DNA of 64,000 nucleotides from Lomentospora prolificans (lineage: Eukaryota > Ascomycota > Sordariomycetes > Microascales > Microascaceae). The stretch's first letter is position 1; each line of letters opens with the position of its first letter. The notes under the pieces were generated by a model that ran no database searches, had not been told where the DNA came from, and saw only the letters and a list, made by a program, of their open reading frames with translations. Below are positions 23,194 to 35,647 of the stretch, piece after piece. The stretch covers positions 248,001-312,000 of the forward strand of contig JARFXM010000009.1 of assembly GCA_029532625.1 (NCBI GenBank), read 5' to 3'. The position numbers and the translations under genes are program-made.

Positions 23194-25481
23194 TGTGGAG
23201 TTGGGGGTGTAAGTCGGGCGGAGGGCAGATGTGCCTCTTTCGTGTCCAGATGGGTGGGAGGTGCTCTATAGAAGCTGGAAAGAAAGAAACGGGACGAGAA
23301 AAACTGGCATCCGAGACTAGGAAACACCCATCATATCGAGACAGCGAACGACGGGCGTTCAGCCCTTAAGTAGGGACATTTGGCCCCTCCGCGAGAGTCA
23401 GAGCACCGCATCCTCGTCTGTCCCGTACACTTCCCTTGGATCCCTCGCAACCTTGTCCTTCTCTCCCCATCTTACGTCGCCCCTACACAATCTTTTGCCC
23501 CTCGCAGCCGCTGCCCGGCGGCCACGGCGCATCCAAAGAGAGGCACGGGCGCTTTAGCCGGACCAATTCCTCGACGACATCGTCGCTACCGGAGCGCTCG
23601 CATCATCGGCCATGTAGCTCTCTCGAGCCAGGTACACCCCAGCGACAGTGAGAGTAGCGCAGGCATAAAGTACCAAGTCTGGCGCGAAATTGTCATTGCA
23701 TTGATTAGGTTCGCGAGGCTTCCAATTGGCCCCTCGCAGGGAGGAATAATGGCGTCCGTTCACTCAGGGCGGACGGCGGGGAAAGATAAAAGGCGGTTCT
23801 AGATGAAATTTTCATATATTAATGTTGGCAAGACATGGGTTTGAATATTGGGGGACGGAGTGCGTCACGACTTGGTAAGGGGGGAGAGCAGAGAAGGTTT
23901 AGGGTATATAATATCGCCGGGAGAAGGAGATGGCGTTTTATTAAGCTCGGAGTTGGTTCTGTGCATGCGTGGGTGTGTGGCAGACGTGCGAGGAGGTGGT
24001 GTCCAAGGGTAGCAGGCGAAGAGGAGAAGCTACGGGCACGACTGCGGGAAGAGGCCGGTACTGGATCGGGGAAACTTGCCGGAGTGGGTTTCGGAGGTTT
24101 ATGGATGGGGACACCAGGAGCTTGATTGATGATTGCCCCTTTGATTCCCTTCTTCGAAGACACTGCGAATAGAGAAACTATGCGGTTTAAGCATAGTGAG
24201 GAATAAGCACCATAACTCGGGGAATCTAGGCGAGTCCTCTTGTGTTTACGTCTAGGGGAGAAATCGAAGCGGTTAAAAGCAGCACGGTGAGCTATTCGTG
24301 GGATATAGTAGGAATCTAGTACTATGATTAACACCGCAGAGCCGGCACGCGAAGGACTTGGCAGGATCTCGGCCAAAGTTGCCTGTGATCTTGCGCACAA
24401 GAGCACCCAGGCTTTTCTTCGGACATCTAGATCAGAGTCTCCTCGCGTTTAGCCAGCCGTCACGATGTGACTCAGTCACCAAAGTAAGTCTAGTCTGCCT
24501 CTACCTTAATAGTTGGCAGCGAGAACGAAAAGGAGCGAGAGAGAGAGAGAAGGCGGAGGGAGGGGACACCCAGAAGCCGCAGCTCACGCATTCTCCCGTC
24601 GACTCGGAAAACACTACCTACGCATCCCATCCCATTTTCACGGCAACCTGAAGTGGGAACTCTCGCAACCTAAACAAACACATATTGTCCAAGTGATTGG
24701 ATCAAAATCACGCTCTCCCAATCTGTCAAAGCCCGCCAATATCACCAGAGTGGAACCCTCAGAAAGCTTGTTCTCATCGTGGGATTGCTCCCTGTTGCTC
24801 GTGGTTCTCTATATTGCGGGGGTGCAAAGCGCAGGCCAATCGCATCCCGGGCTTTATCAATACAAAGCACGAACACCGGCAGCCAAGGGGCAACAAGGTT
24901 AAAATGGAGATTTAAGAGATATATATTTTCTCCCTCAGAGATTCGGACCCAGGAAGGGAGCGGATGTTCGGTTCCGGCAACAGCCTATTCGGATTTGACA
25001 GCTTGGGGAAGCACGTCCGGGATGACTCTGCTCGATTGGCGAATGGGGAGGAGCGCATTGGAGAGGGATGAATTTTAAGATGGAGGGGATTATGGTTTGC
25101 TGCATTCGGAGAAGCTCCGAGTCCAAGAAGGAAGATTGAGTGTTTTACCCTTCTTGTTTAATGCAGGAACAACCCCCATCTGATGGCTTCGAGTGCCTCT
25201 CCATGCACTGATCATTCCTAGGAAGTGGTTGCAGGATGACAGAGGAGGTACTGTCACTCAGGTGCACCAACCCAAAGCCAGCGACAAAGAGGTAGGAAAA
25301 CTAAACAGAAGAAATACCAACGGCGTAAAAAAGAGGGAACAAACATTTCCACAGTGATAATCTAGAAAAGACCAAGGATGGAGCACAAGAAGAAAAAGTA
25401 AATAAATAAATAAATAAAAATAGGAAAAAAATTGAGGAGAAAAAAAATGAAGATTACGAAGGGCGGCAAAAATGAAAGTTC
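23194..25481. other. Intergenic
   Basis: Nothing supportable. It includes the promoter of the AA8 gene, a GA-rich segment near 24535-24555, and a TAAA tandem run near 25400-25420 just before the tRNA. Open frames on both strands are short. Confidence 0.5.
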
Positions 25482-25562
25482 AGGTCCAACCAGGATTCGA
25501 ACCTGGGCTTACGGAAATCTCGTATCAGAATCCGACGTCCTAACCAACTAGACCATTGGACC
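25482..25562 (-). tRNA. tRNA-Gln (anticodon CTG), short intron
   Basis: On the minus strand the sequence folds as a cloverleaf. The acceptor is GGTCCAA with TTGGACC, the D stem GTCT/GGAC, and the T arm CCAGG-TTCGAAT-CCTGG. The anticodon loop begins TTCTGA, giving CTG (Gln). The molecule is about 8 nt longer than a normal tRNA, and the 3' half of the anticodon stem (TCCG) only pairs if about 8 nt after position 37 are removed as an intron. The outermost anticodon-stem pair would be T-T. The discriminator is T, as in fungal tRNA-Gln. Confidence 0.75.
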
Positions 25563-26009
25563 TTGAGATACATACAGTCCACTTGCCGTCCTATATTGCT
25601 TCCATACCGCAGCTGCTAGTTGCCGCAATATTCATTTCCTCTCCCCACACCTCTCTGGGCTAATGTACACTGAAGCTAGGACCTAGGACCGGACACTGAC
25701 AATGCAAAAAGAGTTAATCTCTTGTTTCCGGTACTTTCCTATTCAAGATGAGAAGAATCGAAACGACGAATCGAAGAAGAGAGCACCGACTGAAATCTAA
25801 CGTATATAGTCGTACATGCAACGGGTATCCCAAAAAACAAAAAAAAAAAAAAAAAGCCTTGACGGCCGAGCCTCAAAAGAAACACCATATCCGCAAACCA
25901 TTCCGCGCAAATAGAAGAAAGGAAGATTCATCGTAGGTCACCATTACTCATCCATCTTATACGATATAGCTTGCCTCATCAAGGCAGGTCAGTCAGTCAG
26001 CCCCGCTTG
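25563..26009. other. Intergenic
   Basis: 5' flank of tRNA-Gln and 3' flank of the ankyrin gene. A run of about 16 A residues lies near 25840-25855. No gene is seen. Confidence 0.6.
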
Positions 26010-28408
26010 TCACCTTCTCTGGGCGAGGCCGGGCGTACCCCACTCCTGGATTATAGAGGGATGCTGAACAGCTAGACCCTGCCCCGACAACCACGCCCTG
26101 CACGCCTCGTAGTGCATATAGGCTTTGTTGCCGTTGCTGCCTCCCACATCGCCACTCCTAACCATTTCGTCCGCCACCTCGAGGAGAGATCGACCCGCGC
26201 CGTCACGCACGTGCACGTTTGCGCGGTTCTGCACAAGCGTGCGCATGGCAAGTTTCCGACCTCTGCGCACTGCAATGTGTAGCGCAGTCTCCCCGCGACG
26301 GTTGCGAGCATTGACGTCGGCGCCCGAATCGATGAGGAGCTGAATAATTGAGACAGGGACCTTGTAATCATCGTCCTCGGGGAGCTGCGCGACAAAGGCC
26401 ATGAGGACTGTGTTACCATCGGCATCATAGTGGTTTACGTTGACATTTTCCGCAAGTAGGTTGTTGACGATGGTTTCGCGGAGAGTGAGGCGGTCTTTGG
26501 ATGAGTCGCAGTGCTTGAGCGGCGGGGCTGACTCCCGCTTGCGCTTTTTGTTAGCGGCGGCATCTTCTTGCTGAGACTGATTGTGGGGCTTCAGCACGCC
26601 AGCCTTTCGAAGGAGGGAGGCGTCACTAAGGATGGCTGCCGCGAGACAGTGAAGCCCGTTGCGGCCGTAGGCGTCCTCGACCTCGGGTTCCCCCTGGGCC
26701 CGGCGAACCACCTCGAGAAGCCTAGCGTGGCTCGCCACGAGGTCTGGCTCCACAGTAGGGAGTGCGGGCTGATCATATGATGCCATTGGTGTGTCTTCAC
26801 TTATTACCGAGGTGATCGCGCGTCTCAAGGGCTGGATGGCTGCGTTCGATTTATAACCAGGGACAGAGCCAAATGCGTCACGGAGAAGGTAGAAGCTGCT
26901 GGATTGGAGGAGCTGGTTGAGGGGTGTGGGGTCGTGGATTTTGGATAAAAGGACGTGGAAGAAGGTTCGACCGTAACAATCCCTCGCAAGGAGGAAGGGC
27001 AGGTCCTGACTAAAGGCTTGGAGGAGCGTAGTGAGCGGTCCAAGGCCGGCGATCGGGTCGTTGAGCCAACTCGGATTGAGAAGGTGGAGGAAAGTCTGAC
27101 CAGCGTGGTTCCTCTGGCGACAGTTGACGTTAGATGATACAAGCTGCAGAATATAAAAGTGATCAACATCGCGAGCGACGAGGAGATGCATGAGGAAATT
27201 GCCAAAGACGTCGCTATGGTCAAAGTCGTTCATGCTAGCGTTGCGATTTCGGATCAGCCCAAGCGCGTAAGGTGATGGGCCATTCTCGGCCATCCAGCGC
27301 GTGCCGCGAATCTCGGCAGCGGCGCGGCAAAGGCAGTTGTGAGATTGGTGCTCAGGTGAGCCCTCGGGACAAGGACCTTGACGCTCGAGAAGTGAATCTA
27401 TCAGTAGGTAGTCACCAGGTAGGTAAGGAGCACCCGTCCTCTCTGGCGGGGCGTGCTCGTCATAGACCCAAGAGTCTCGCCTCGAGTCAGATGTGTCGCT
27501 GTGCTCAGCGACGGGAGAGTTATTCTGTCCTGGCTGAACCGGCATCGTGTATCGCTTAATGACTCGTTTTACGTGAGTTACGAAACCCGCGGAGTAACCT
27601 GAGAGAGCGCGCTTGAGAGTCGTGCTAGTTCTCTCCGTAGACGCCGTCATGGACGTACCCCGACGAAGGAAGTTGCTAAAATGACGTGGGAGGCCATTGG
27701 GCGGGTGGGGATGTTGATGGTGGGCCGGGTGTGGCTCCATCATAGGCTCGGCGACGATCTGATCCGTAAAGTGGCCTGGTGTATCCGGCGAGTACGCAAC
27801 ATGCTGCTGATCGGTGGTAGGAGGGTCTATTCTTAGTAGGTTAGGGTCATAGTCGTAAGGGGCGGCCTGGGACTGAGCGCCGCCATTCATAGGCGTCATA
27901 TCCCAGTTATTGTGGTCGACAGGTGAGATGGGAGACTGGTCGTAGTGCTGGGCAGCGCTCGGCGACGGAAGCTCTCGCTTGATTGACCTGGTTGGCGAAT
28001 GTGCGAGGGCATTCATCCGACGCTCCATATCGGTTCGGGTACGGGGGTGGAGCCATCGCGGCTCCTTATCGAGCATCGCATTGAGCTTCTTGTTGGCCGA
28101 GTCTTTTCTATACAGGCCACGACGTTAGCGAGCTCGATCAATGAGGCGAGGTGGTGAGCCCTATGGCATCGTGTGTGGGGGAATTGGGACGAAGTGGAGC
28201 ATCGCGCGCGTGCCAAGACACAGAACACTTACCCTGGACCACCATCCGGGGAGGAAGCTTGGATGACATCGAGAATTTTCTTGATGGGCAGCGTCGTGTA
28301 GACGTAGAGGCGGCCGAGTTTGCGCTGGTCAGAGTCAGTCCAGAGCGATGGGCGACCGGTCTGAGTGGCGTGCGAGCTTGCTCCCGAAGGAGAAGCGGAA
28401 GATTCCAT
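26010..28408 (-). CDS. Ankyrin-repeat protein, unknown role
   Basis: Two exons, 28408-28233 and 28107-26010, give 757 aa. The 125-nt intron has a GTAAGT donor and a CGCTAACG branch site. The first ATG is at 28408. Exon 1 and the start of exon 2 form a small conserved-looking module (LWTDSDQRKLGRLYVYTTLP, then NKKLNAMLDKEPRWLHPRT) seen at the N-terminus of many fungal ankyrin proteins. Residues of roughly 80-260 are disordered and rich in Pro/His/Ser. Ankyrin repeats fill the C-terminal third: DADGNTVLMAF, then LLIDSGADVNARNRRGETAL, then a third repeat with VQNRANVHVRDGAGRSLLEVA. A nuclear-type basic run (KKRKRES) precedes them. No enzymatic domain is visible. It may be a scaffold or transcription-related protein, but the function is not known. 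Confidence 0.82.
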
Positions 28409-31400
28409 CCTGCGTCGGCGGTAACGAGCCAACTTTCGGACGCAACTCGGGAGACTCTGCGTAAAGAGGTGAAACGAATGGTCACAGGTGGCTAAGGGAG
28501 CCCGACGTAGGCGATTGAAGCTTTGTGCGTGCGAACCGAATGTCCTCTTTGGAAGAAAAAAGGGATCGTAAAAAAAGAAAGTGACGAGAAAGACTGGATT
28601 GGGAGGGCTAAAAGGAGAGCAGAAAGCTCGGTTGATCGACGCGGAGGACGGGACAATTACGCTGATTCGAAGGGGGGGGGGGGGCCCAGTTGATCACTCT
28701 CTCCAGAATTAGGACTGTGAGAAGTGTGGGAGGGGCCGCTGGCTGAAGGGCAAACGACGGACTCGGCCTCTCTTCAATGTTCTTGGTTAAAAAAAAAAGG
28801 TCCTGGCGGCAGGTCCCCGCATGAAGACTTATGCGTCGAAACCTCTCAAGAGGGATAGAGAATCCTCCTTCAGGACACAAATTTGTGAATGATATACCAC
28901 CAGACCACAACAAAGGTAGTTCGCTTTCCCTCTCTTTCCCTGCCAGGCAGGCTGAGCTAGTCTATCACCAACGACAGGCACCGGCGGCTAAGGCTAGACT
29001 CACAGCGGGTAGTACGATGCGAAGCCAGCATGAGGCGGAGGGAGCGTTGACTTGGGGGACTGTGGGCCTCAGGTAGTACTTCGTATCACCCACAGTGCCG
29101 ATAGTATCGGAAAGTCCGGTGAGTGCCACAGCTGGCAGAGGCCGGGTTGACTGTCATAGGTACGATTCATACTGTAGAACTGAAGGCTACCCTCACAGTT
29201 GCGACCTCGCGGTACTGGGGACAAAACCCCAAGCATCGAAATGAGGCTGTGTAAGCAGCCAGCTGTACACCATGACCCTCTTTTCATCCCGCTGGACTGT
29301 TGTCCACCTTGTTCTGCTGGCAGACCTTTTCCAAGCCAGCAGTGCATCCCCGAGTACGAAGAGTACGAAGCAGCAAAATTCCAAAAACGGGGTGAACGCA
29401 AATAATACATTTGTACTTGATTGGACCGGAGATGCTTGAGGTCCAATTTCAGCCACACAACCTGAGATGTCAGGGAGGTCGCTGTCCACCATGTCGATAA
29501 CGTGAGACTGTATTCCGCTGGCGACCGTGGAAGTTTTGACGCTCGCCTGGCTGGCTCTACGAAGTATTCTTTCAGCGGGGTTACACCTGCCACGAACATT
29601 GGCGCCCGGAATTCAATTCGCCAGCAAGGCAGTTATTATTACTTGCCTGTCCCGGTTGCGCTCCCCTGGACAACGGAGCCTGACCCCTCGTCGACGGATC
29701 CATCTCTTCAGCCACGCGACAAATGGAGCATTGTCGCACCCATGTCTGTCGAAGTAGTTGCTCCGGCCTGTCCCACACCACCCAACCACAGTCGTACACT
29801 GACAGTATTCGGAATCGAAAATCTCGATCGCCTCATGGATCAATTGACCGGGGTTTTAATGCTGCTGCGCCTTGTCGGATGTCGAGAAACGGGGTAAACC
29901 CGCCAACATCACATCCGATGAGATTGGTTTCCGTTGGGCTCAAAATGCCTGAATGTTGTTTCGCACGCCAAGCAATTATTCTGGAATGACGACACGGTTT
30001 GATGCCGACGACCCGCGATGCCTGTCGTGATGCTGCGATAAAGGTCGAATCCTTCAAAACACAGACGACTCCCTTTCACGGAAACCCCCCTTGGATCGTA
30101 TCCATAACCTTGATCACACCTACTTTCTTTTTATTTTAGCCCCAGAGAACGCCCATTGCGCGGAAGGCAGGGCGGCGAGTCGGGAGGCGGCCGCAATGGC
30201 TGACTTTGCCGCTAGGTTCAGTCCCCGACGCATGATGGGTGCATTTAGGACCGGCCGCGGGGCCTGGAATAGACGGCCGGCCCTCCACGATCCTTCCAGT
30301 TGACGGTATTTTTATAGGCTTCACGTTTGATGATAGTTATTGTACTGTAGCCCGGCCGATGCTCGAAATCAGCACTCGTGCGAGCCCGTGAGCCACACAG
30401 CCAGCCCCTGCACATTTACGAGATGTTGGCATGGGGGCAATGTCGAGCTAGGCGACAGTAACGCTGGCTTAGCTCGTGACTTTGCAAGTCCAGACTGCCG
30501 GGACACACTCTTTCGTTGTCGCCAGCGGTTTATCTTCTCACCGGCCCGGTGGGCTAGGTTCTTTTGGGGCCACCATGGAGCTGTGGGCGCATGGCAGTTG
30601 CGGGTTTTCCCTAGCCGCAAGTCGATTGACTACGTCACTGAACTGCGTGGGGCTTGGTCGATGGCGCTCAAAAATTACAAAAGAGTTTACAAAAGAATTT
30701 CAAGAAAAAAAAAAATGTGCCATGCCACCACTTTTGGTCCCGAGAGCAATAATGTTTGGGACAAAAGTTTGTGATGCGGCGGAAAATCTGAGGCTGGGTA
30801 TAGCCAGCTAGGTTTGCCTTGCTCATGTTAGATGTTGATGCCGTGACGGGGCTCCTCAGGGGAAGAGCCCGTGTCAGCCAGTCGTTGAAGTCGTTGGGCA
30901 TCGAAACGATAGTGCGGGCCGAGCGGACAGTTCTACGAAGGTCGAGGTCGATATTGATTGATACAGTTTTGAAATGGATCAAGAGGCTAAGCGTTTGTAC
31001 TACCACACGGGGGAGGCCTGTGGAGTCGACTCGGGGGCACGACTGCACGGGTGTCTCTGCCTGTTCCTGACTAACAAAACTGGATTGATCCATGAATAGT
31101 GATCGACTGGCTTCCCAGAGTGAATCTGGAGGCAGACGGAGCACGGGCTAGCATAGGACACAACGGCCGGCACTGTTCCGTCGCCCACTCTTATCTCGGA
31201 ACAACCAAGGGGGACACCTGTGTGATTTCGACGAGCCACATAAGTGGACTAGCATCCATCGGGTCGACCTCTTTTTTTAACCCTCTTCTCTCGCGGGCCC
31301 TCGTCGCTCCATTCTCCTCCCATCTCGGCTTCCGCCCGAGGAGCTCTCCGCCATAACCCCACCGCCAAGCCAAGAGATCTTGGCCGGAGCGCACCTGTAC

Positions 31401-31956
31401 GTAATGGCAACTCACTGGGAAAACGCTCTTTTTTGGCCTCGGGTGCCAATCACCTTGCCCGATGCGGACTCTGCTCGTCTTATCACGAAATTTTGTGCTT
31501 CCTCCATGGCGGGCCTTGTTCTCATCGTCTAGCCTGTTATCTACTAGCCGTCACTGTTGGCACGTATACGGAGGAGAGAGGAAGAGAGGGGATAAGAAAA
31601 AAAGTAAAAAAAGTAAAGAATATCTGCTCGCCAAGATGTCCTCGACGTATATTCGCACCGGTAATTGGCTGCGGTCCTTGATTCCTACACCTCGGGTGCT
31701 GCTGCACGTCTGGCAAGAAGGCCCAGTTCGACAGAGCCCCGCAGTGATTGACGCTGGCTTGCCTATGATGGTGGAACTCGGCAGGAGAAGTGGGATGGTG
31801 AATACCTGATATAAAATGAGTTGGTTCCTAGTAAAAGACCTCTCCGCATCGTTCGGTGTTCCTTCGAGTTGTTATATTTCCCTGCTCCGTGATCAACTTC
31901 CTGCCGGATACCCTTAGATTGTTGGTCGTATCTTTCCTCACTCGGACTACCCAACT
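28409..31956. other. Long intergenic region
   Basis: No gene supported over 3.5 kb. A pure G run of 13 lies near 28672-28684. Short frames on both strands lack splice logic or domains. The last 150 bases before 31957 form the CT-rich leader of the BIM1-like gene. Confidence 0.5.
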
Positions 31957-32941
31957 ATGGCGTTTTACAACATGCTTGTGCGAACCATCGCTCTGCTCGC
32001 GATCGTCTCTTCGCCCGTGCTTGCTCACTCGGAGGAGGACCTCGAGCACATGGGCCCTCTCGGAATGATGTGGCCCCCGGACCGGGCTTGGAGTGAGCAA
32101 AAGGGCCGGACGGCGCCGTGTGGCAGCGCAGATGGTCCCGGTTCTCGTACCGACTTTCCTCTCTGTGAGTCGTGTCTATACACGCCAGAACACGCCAGAA
32201 CACCCCAAACAAAAGAAAAAAACCCTGTCAGCCAGAATGCATAACTAACCAGATCTTCTGTAGCCGGCGGATCGTTGTCGCTTGAGCAAAAAGAAGAAGC
32301 ATACGACGTCGAAGTATCGATATCCTTCTCCGAAAGTCAGTCCAACTCACCGTAATAACACAAATAATCCACTAACACCTCCAGACCCCGCTACCAACGA
32401 GGATTTTATTACCATCGTGCCCGCCTCCCACATTCCCTCTCTGGACATGAGCCACTACTGCTTTGATATGCCTTCTCTCCCTTCCTCGGCCGTTGCTGGT
32501 CTTAACGCTACCCTCCAGCTACGCTACACTGCCGAGTACATCGACCCGAACCACTCCCACAAGTTCAAGAGGCATACAGCCGAGAACCAAACATTTTACG
32601 CCTGCTCCGATATCACGTTTGTAGAGCTTGCCGTCTTCACTTATACCATCCCCTGCTTTAACGTCACGGCCGATGCGCACGCCGGAGAAGGCGGTGAGAC
32701 CGGCGAGGAGCACGAACATTCCCACGAGGACAACGAGACATCTACGGAATCCACAGAGGGCCAAAGCCGGGCTTCTGGAAGCAGCGGTTCTTCGGGCTTG
32801 TCCAAGGAAGCAATTGCGGGCGTCGTCATTGGATGCGTTGTTGGTGTTGGCATCGTTGCAAGCCTTGTCTTCTACCTCTACAGGAGGGACAGGCGCGAGA
32901 AGCAGGTTGCGCAGCAAATTATGGCCGCTGGTGAAAAATAA
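31957..32941 (+). CDS. BIM1-like copper-binding protein with C-terminal membrane anchor
   Basis: Three exons, 31957-32164, 32264-32335 and 32385-32941, give 278 aa. The introns are 99 nt and 49 nt; the second uses a GTCAGT donor. The signal peptide (residues 1-23) ends VLA, leaving His24 as the mature N-terminus, the copper-binding His of the X325/BIM1 (LPMO-like) fold. Family marks follow: RTAPCGS, RTDFPLSGG, VSISFSE, NEDF, AGLNATLQLRYTAEY and NQTFYACSDITFVE. A His/Glu-rich stretch (HEHSHED) and a Ser/Gly linker lead to a membrane helix at about 236-258 and a basic cytoplasmic tail. Bim1 of Cryptococcus helps import copper under starvation and is GPI-anchored; this protein has a true transmembrane end. 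Role by analogy: copper handling at the cell surface. Confidence 0.87.
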
Positions 32942-33278
32942 GAAAGACGCATTCTTTGCAGAAGCCTCGCAATACGTAAAATAACTATAACCAAAGATGC
33001 GCAAGTCTGGCCGGTGCGACCGAATCAATGGTAATAGATGGGAGCCAATTTCGGTGCATCGTCTTAATTACCCGTTTTAGCCAACCCATAGAATTCGAAC
33101 AATGCCACACGTTTCAGCGACTGATCTGTCCTCCAACCTGTATATCTTCACCTCTTGTAAAACTCACCATCTCCAATTCTGCTAGCTTGGGAAAAGAGAA
33201 GGAGAACCTAGGACAAAATCGCTCCCGGAGAGCAGAAAGACGACTTCGCCGCCGGCCGGATCACGGCGACATGCCAAT
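32942..33278. other. Short intergenic region
   Basis: 3' flank of the BIM1-like gene and promoter of the GT25-like gene. No gene or RNA is seen. Confidence 0.6.
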
Positions 33279-34662
33279 ATGTTGACGCACTTTGCGCGGC
33301 CGGCGCGACGGCTGACCATTGCCATAGCACTAATTGTCGGACTTATCTTTTTATTCTCGCGTGATCATGGCATCGCGGCGCGAGGCATGGGAAGTGGCCC
33401 GATTGATGTCTTCAACTCGACACTCGGTGTAAGTGAATCCACACTCATTGCCTTCGCGCAAACATGGCAGGCTAGAAATGTCACCACTTGTCGCCCATTG
33501 CTCACAATTAGCGAACAGTTTGGCAAAATATTCGTCGTGAACCTCCCGGAGCGAACCGATCGCCGCGATCTCATGACCCTCGCTGCCGCTGTCACGGGCC
33601 TCGAGTTTACTTATATTTCCGGCGTTCGAGGCGTAGATATACCTGAAAAGGTGCTGCCGCCTAGTCCCAGAAAGAGCAATGTGAATTGGGCTGGAAAGAC
33701 GGGGAGCTGGAGGGCGCATATGAATGTTCTACAACGGTTCGTGGTTTCAACACGACGCTCTCCTTGGCGGCAACCCAAGCTAATGTTACCTGTTGTGCTG
33801 TAGAATCGTTCAGGAGAACCTTACTTCCGCCCTTATAATGGAGGATGACGCGGACTGGGACATCCGTCTGAAATCCCAAGCCCAGACCTTTGCCCTCGCC
33901 TCCCAAGCATACCTCCAACCTCTACAAGCCGATCCTTCTCATACGCTCGCGGACCTGTACCCCGCGCTCTCCAAAATTCTCCAAGAAGACAACTACGTCT
34001 ACGACCTCCAGTCCGCTCCCGCCACCAGAGCACCGGTCACGTCGCCCTACGGAGACGGCTGGGACGTCCTCTGGCTAGGCCATGTGGGCAGCCACATACC
34101 CTCTGACTGGCCGAGCCACCAAAAGAACTCCGACCACCCCCCACTCTCACTACTTACCCTGCTCGTCCCGGACGACGAGACCGTGGCGGACAAGAGACAT
34201 CTTAAGCGCCATCCGTTCGCCGACCGTATCGACGACTTCGCGGCGCGGTTCGAATCGCACACTCGCGTTGTCCACGAAGCGAGGGGCACGGCGGGTATCC
34301 AGGCCTATGCCGTCAGCCAGCGCGGGGCGCGCAGGTTGTTGCTCAAGTTTGGGCTGGAGGAGTTTACGAGTAGCTATGACTTGATGCTGAGGGACTGGTG
34401 CGACGGGGCGTACGTGGAGGATAAGGGAGAGAGGCCGGTGTGCGTTACTACTCAGCCGCCGCTGATGAGCCAGTATTATTCAAAGGGTGGAAGTGATATT
34501 CATGGTATCGGAGGGGGCTATTTCAAGAAATCTGGATCGACGTACATTAGACATAGCGTGATGCTCAATCTCAGGAAGTTGGTCTGGAGGAATACGGATA
34601 GGCCAGGCGATATCGAGGGTTTGGTCGACCAGTGGCCAGACGAGGGCAAAGGACCATGGTAA
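33279..34662 (+). CDS. GT25-type glycosyltransferase, type II membrane protein
   Basis: Two exons, 33279-33736 and 33804-34662, give 438 aa. The 67-nt intron ends CTGTAG. An N-terminal membrane helix at about residues 11-28 follows basic residues, giving type II topology (Golgi/ER lumen). The catalytic region starts with KIFVVNLPERTDRRDLM, then GAKTGSWRAH-like GKTGSWRAHMNVLQR, and the acidic metal-binding triplet Glu166-Asp167-Asp168 in LIMEDDADWD. DVLWLGH and the later AYAVSQRGARRLL are further GT25 landmarks. GT25 enzymes transfer galactose to LPS in bacteria and to collagen hydroxylysine in animals; fungal members are little studied. The acceptor here is unknown. It is downstream of, and on the same strand as, the BIM1-like gene, with 337 bp between them. 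Confidence 0.85.
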
Positions 34663-35647
34663 GAAACAGCAAGGTAAATTGAATACCCAAATTTTTCTCT
34701 TTTTTTTTTTTTTAAAGCTGGGTCGGTGATGGCAGCCTTTGAATTCATGAATTCATCCTCCTGTCCTCTTCTCGCCCAGAAACTTGGGCTTACACGGAAT
34801 GTCTTAAATGTTGATCGCGTCTTCTATTTCAAGGGACTGTGCCTCGGCCTCAGTGTTAACTCTAGCTATTTAATGAAGGTCTGAGCGCCATCCTCATACG
34901 GCGGATTTATATTATGAAGAACCCAATTTCGGCCATGTCCCGGATGAAGACGACTGACCCGATCTAGCAACCCAGATTCGACGGAAATACAAAGCTACAT
35001 TTCTCCGGCTATAATACGACCCCTTTCAGTACACCTTTCAGCTTTCCGTGCAGCGCCGATCCATGGAAACGATTGATGCTCCTTGCATAAACCCAGCCAG
35101 CGGAACAAAATGCGGATAGCGACGCCGTTGTCATCTTGCATTGTCGCATTCTAACCATCTAAAAATACCTGGTGACGAAGCCAAACATCGGGCTACCGAC
35201 TCAGGATAGTTTTTGCCCGTCGTCTTCGCTTTGCGCCGAGAAAAGCCAAGGGGACGAGACCGAGGATTTGAACCAGTTCTTCTATTTTAACCGGCCAAGT
35301 CTTCATGGGATTCAAGTAAAAGCGCACGACGGCCTGTGGACTCTCCGTGACGAACCGCCTTGTTCATCTACCCTCGTACCCAGGATCTCGGCACGGTAGA
35401 CCGCGATCCGCTTTTAGTAGCTTGGTGTTTTCCTTTAATCAATTATATGCCCACTTCGGTCTACGTCCTTGGCTGGGATTGCGAAATTGTCGTAGCTTAT
35501 AATAACCGTCACCCTCTGTACAATAGATGGATTTCGAGACTGCTCTTGTTCTTCGACCTCTGTTTCTAGTCCTGCCGACAAGCTGTCAATCGCAGAGACT
35601 TACAGGGCTCATGACAACACCCGAAGCCGCTCCAAGCCTACAGAGCA
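34663..35647. other. Intergenic
   Basis: No gene supported. A T-rich run lies near 34700-34716. This region carries the promoter of the S53 peptidase gene. Short frames at 35172-35569 lack any recognisable feature. Confidence 0.5.

Noticed and set aside
30136..30324. Short minus-strand frame starting MKPIKIPS
   Set aside because: 63 codons, no splice signals, no domain, and frames on the other strand are equally open.
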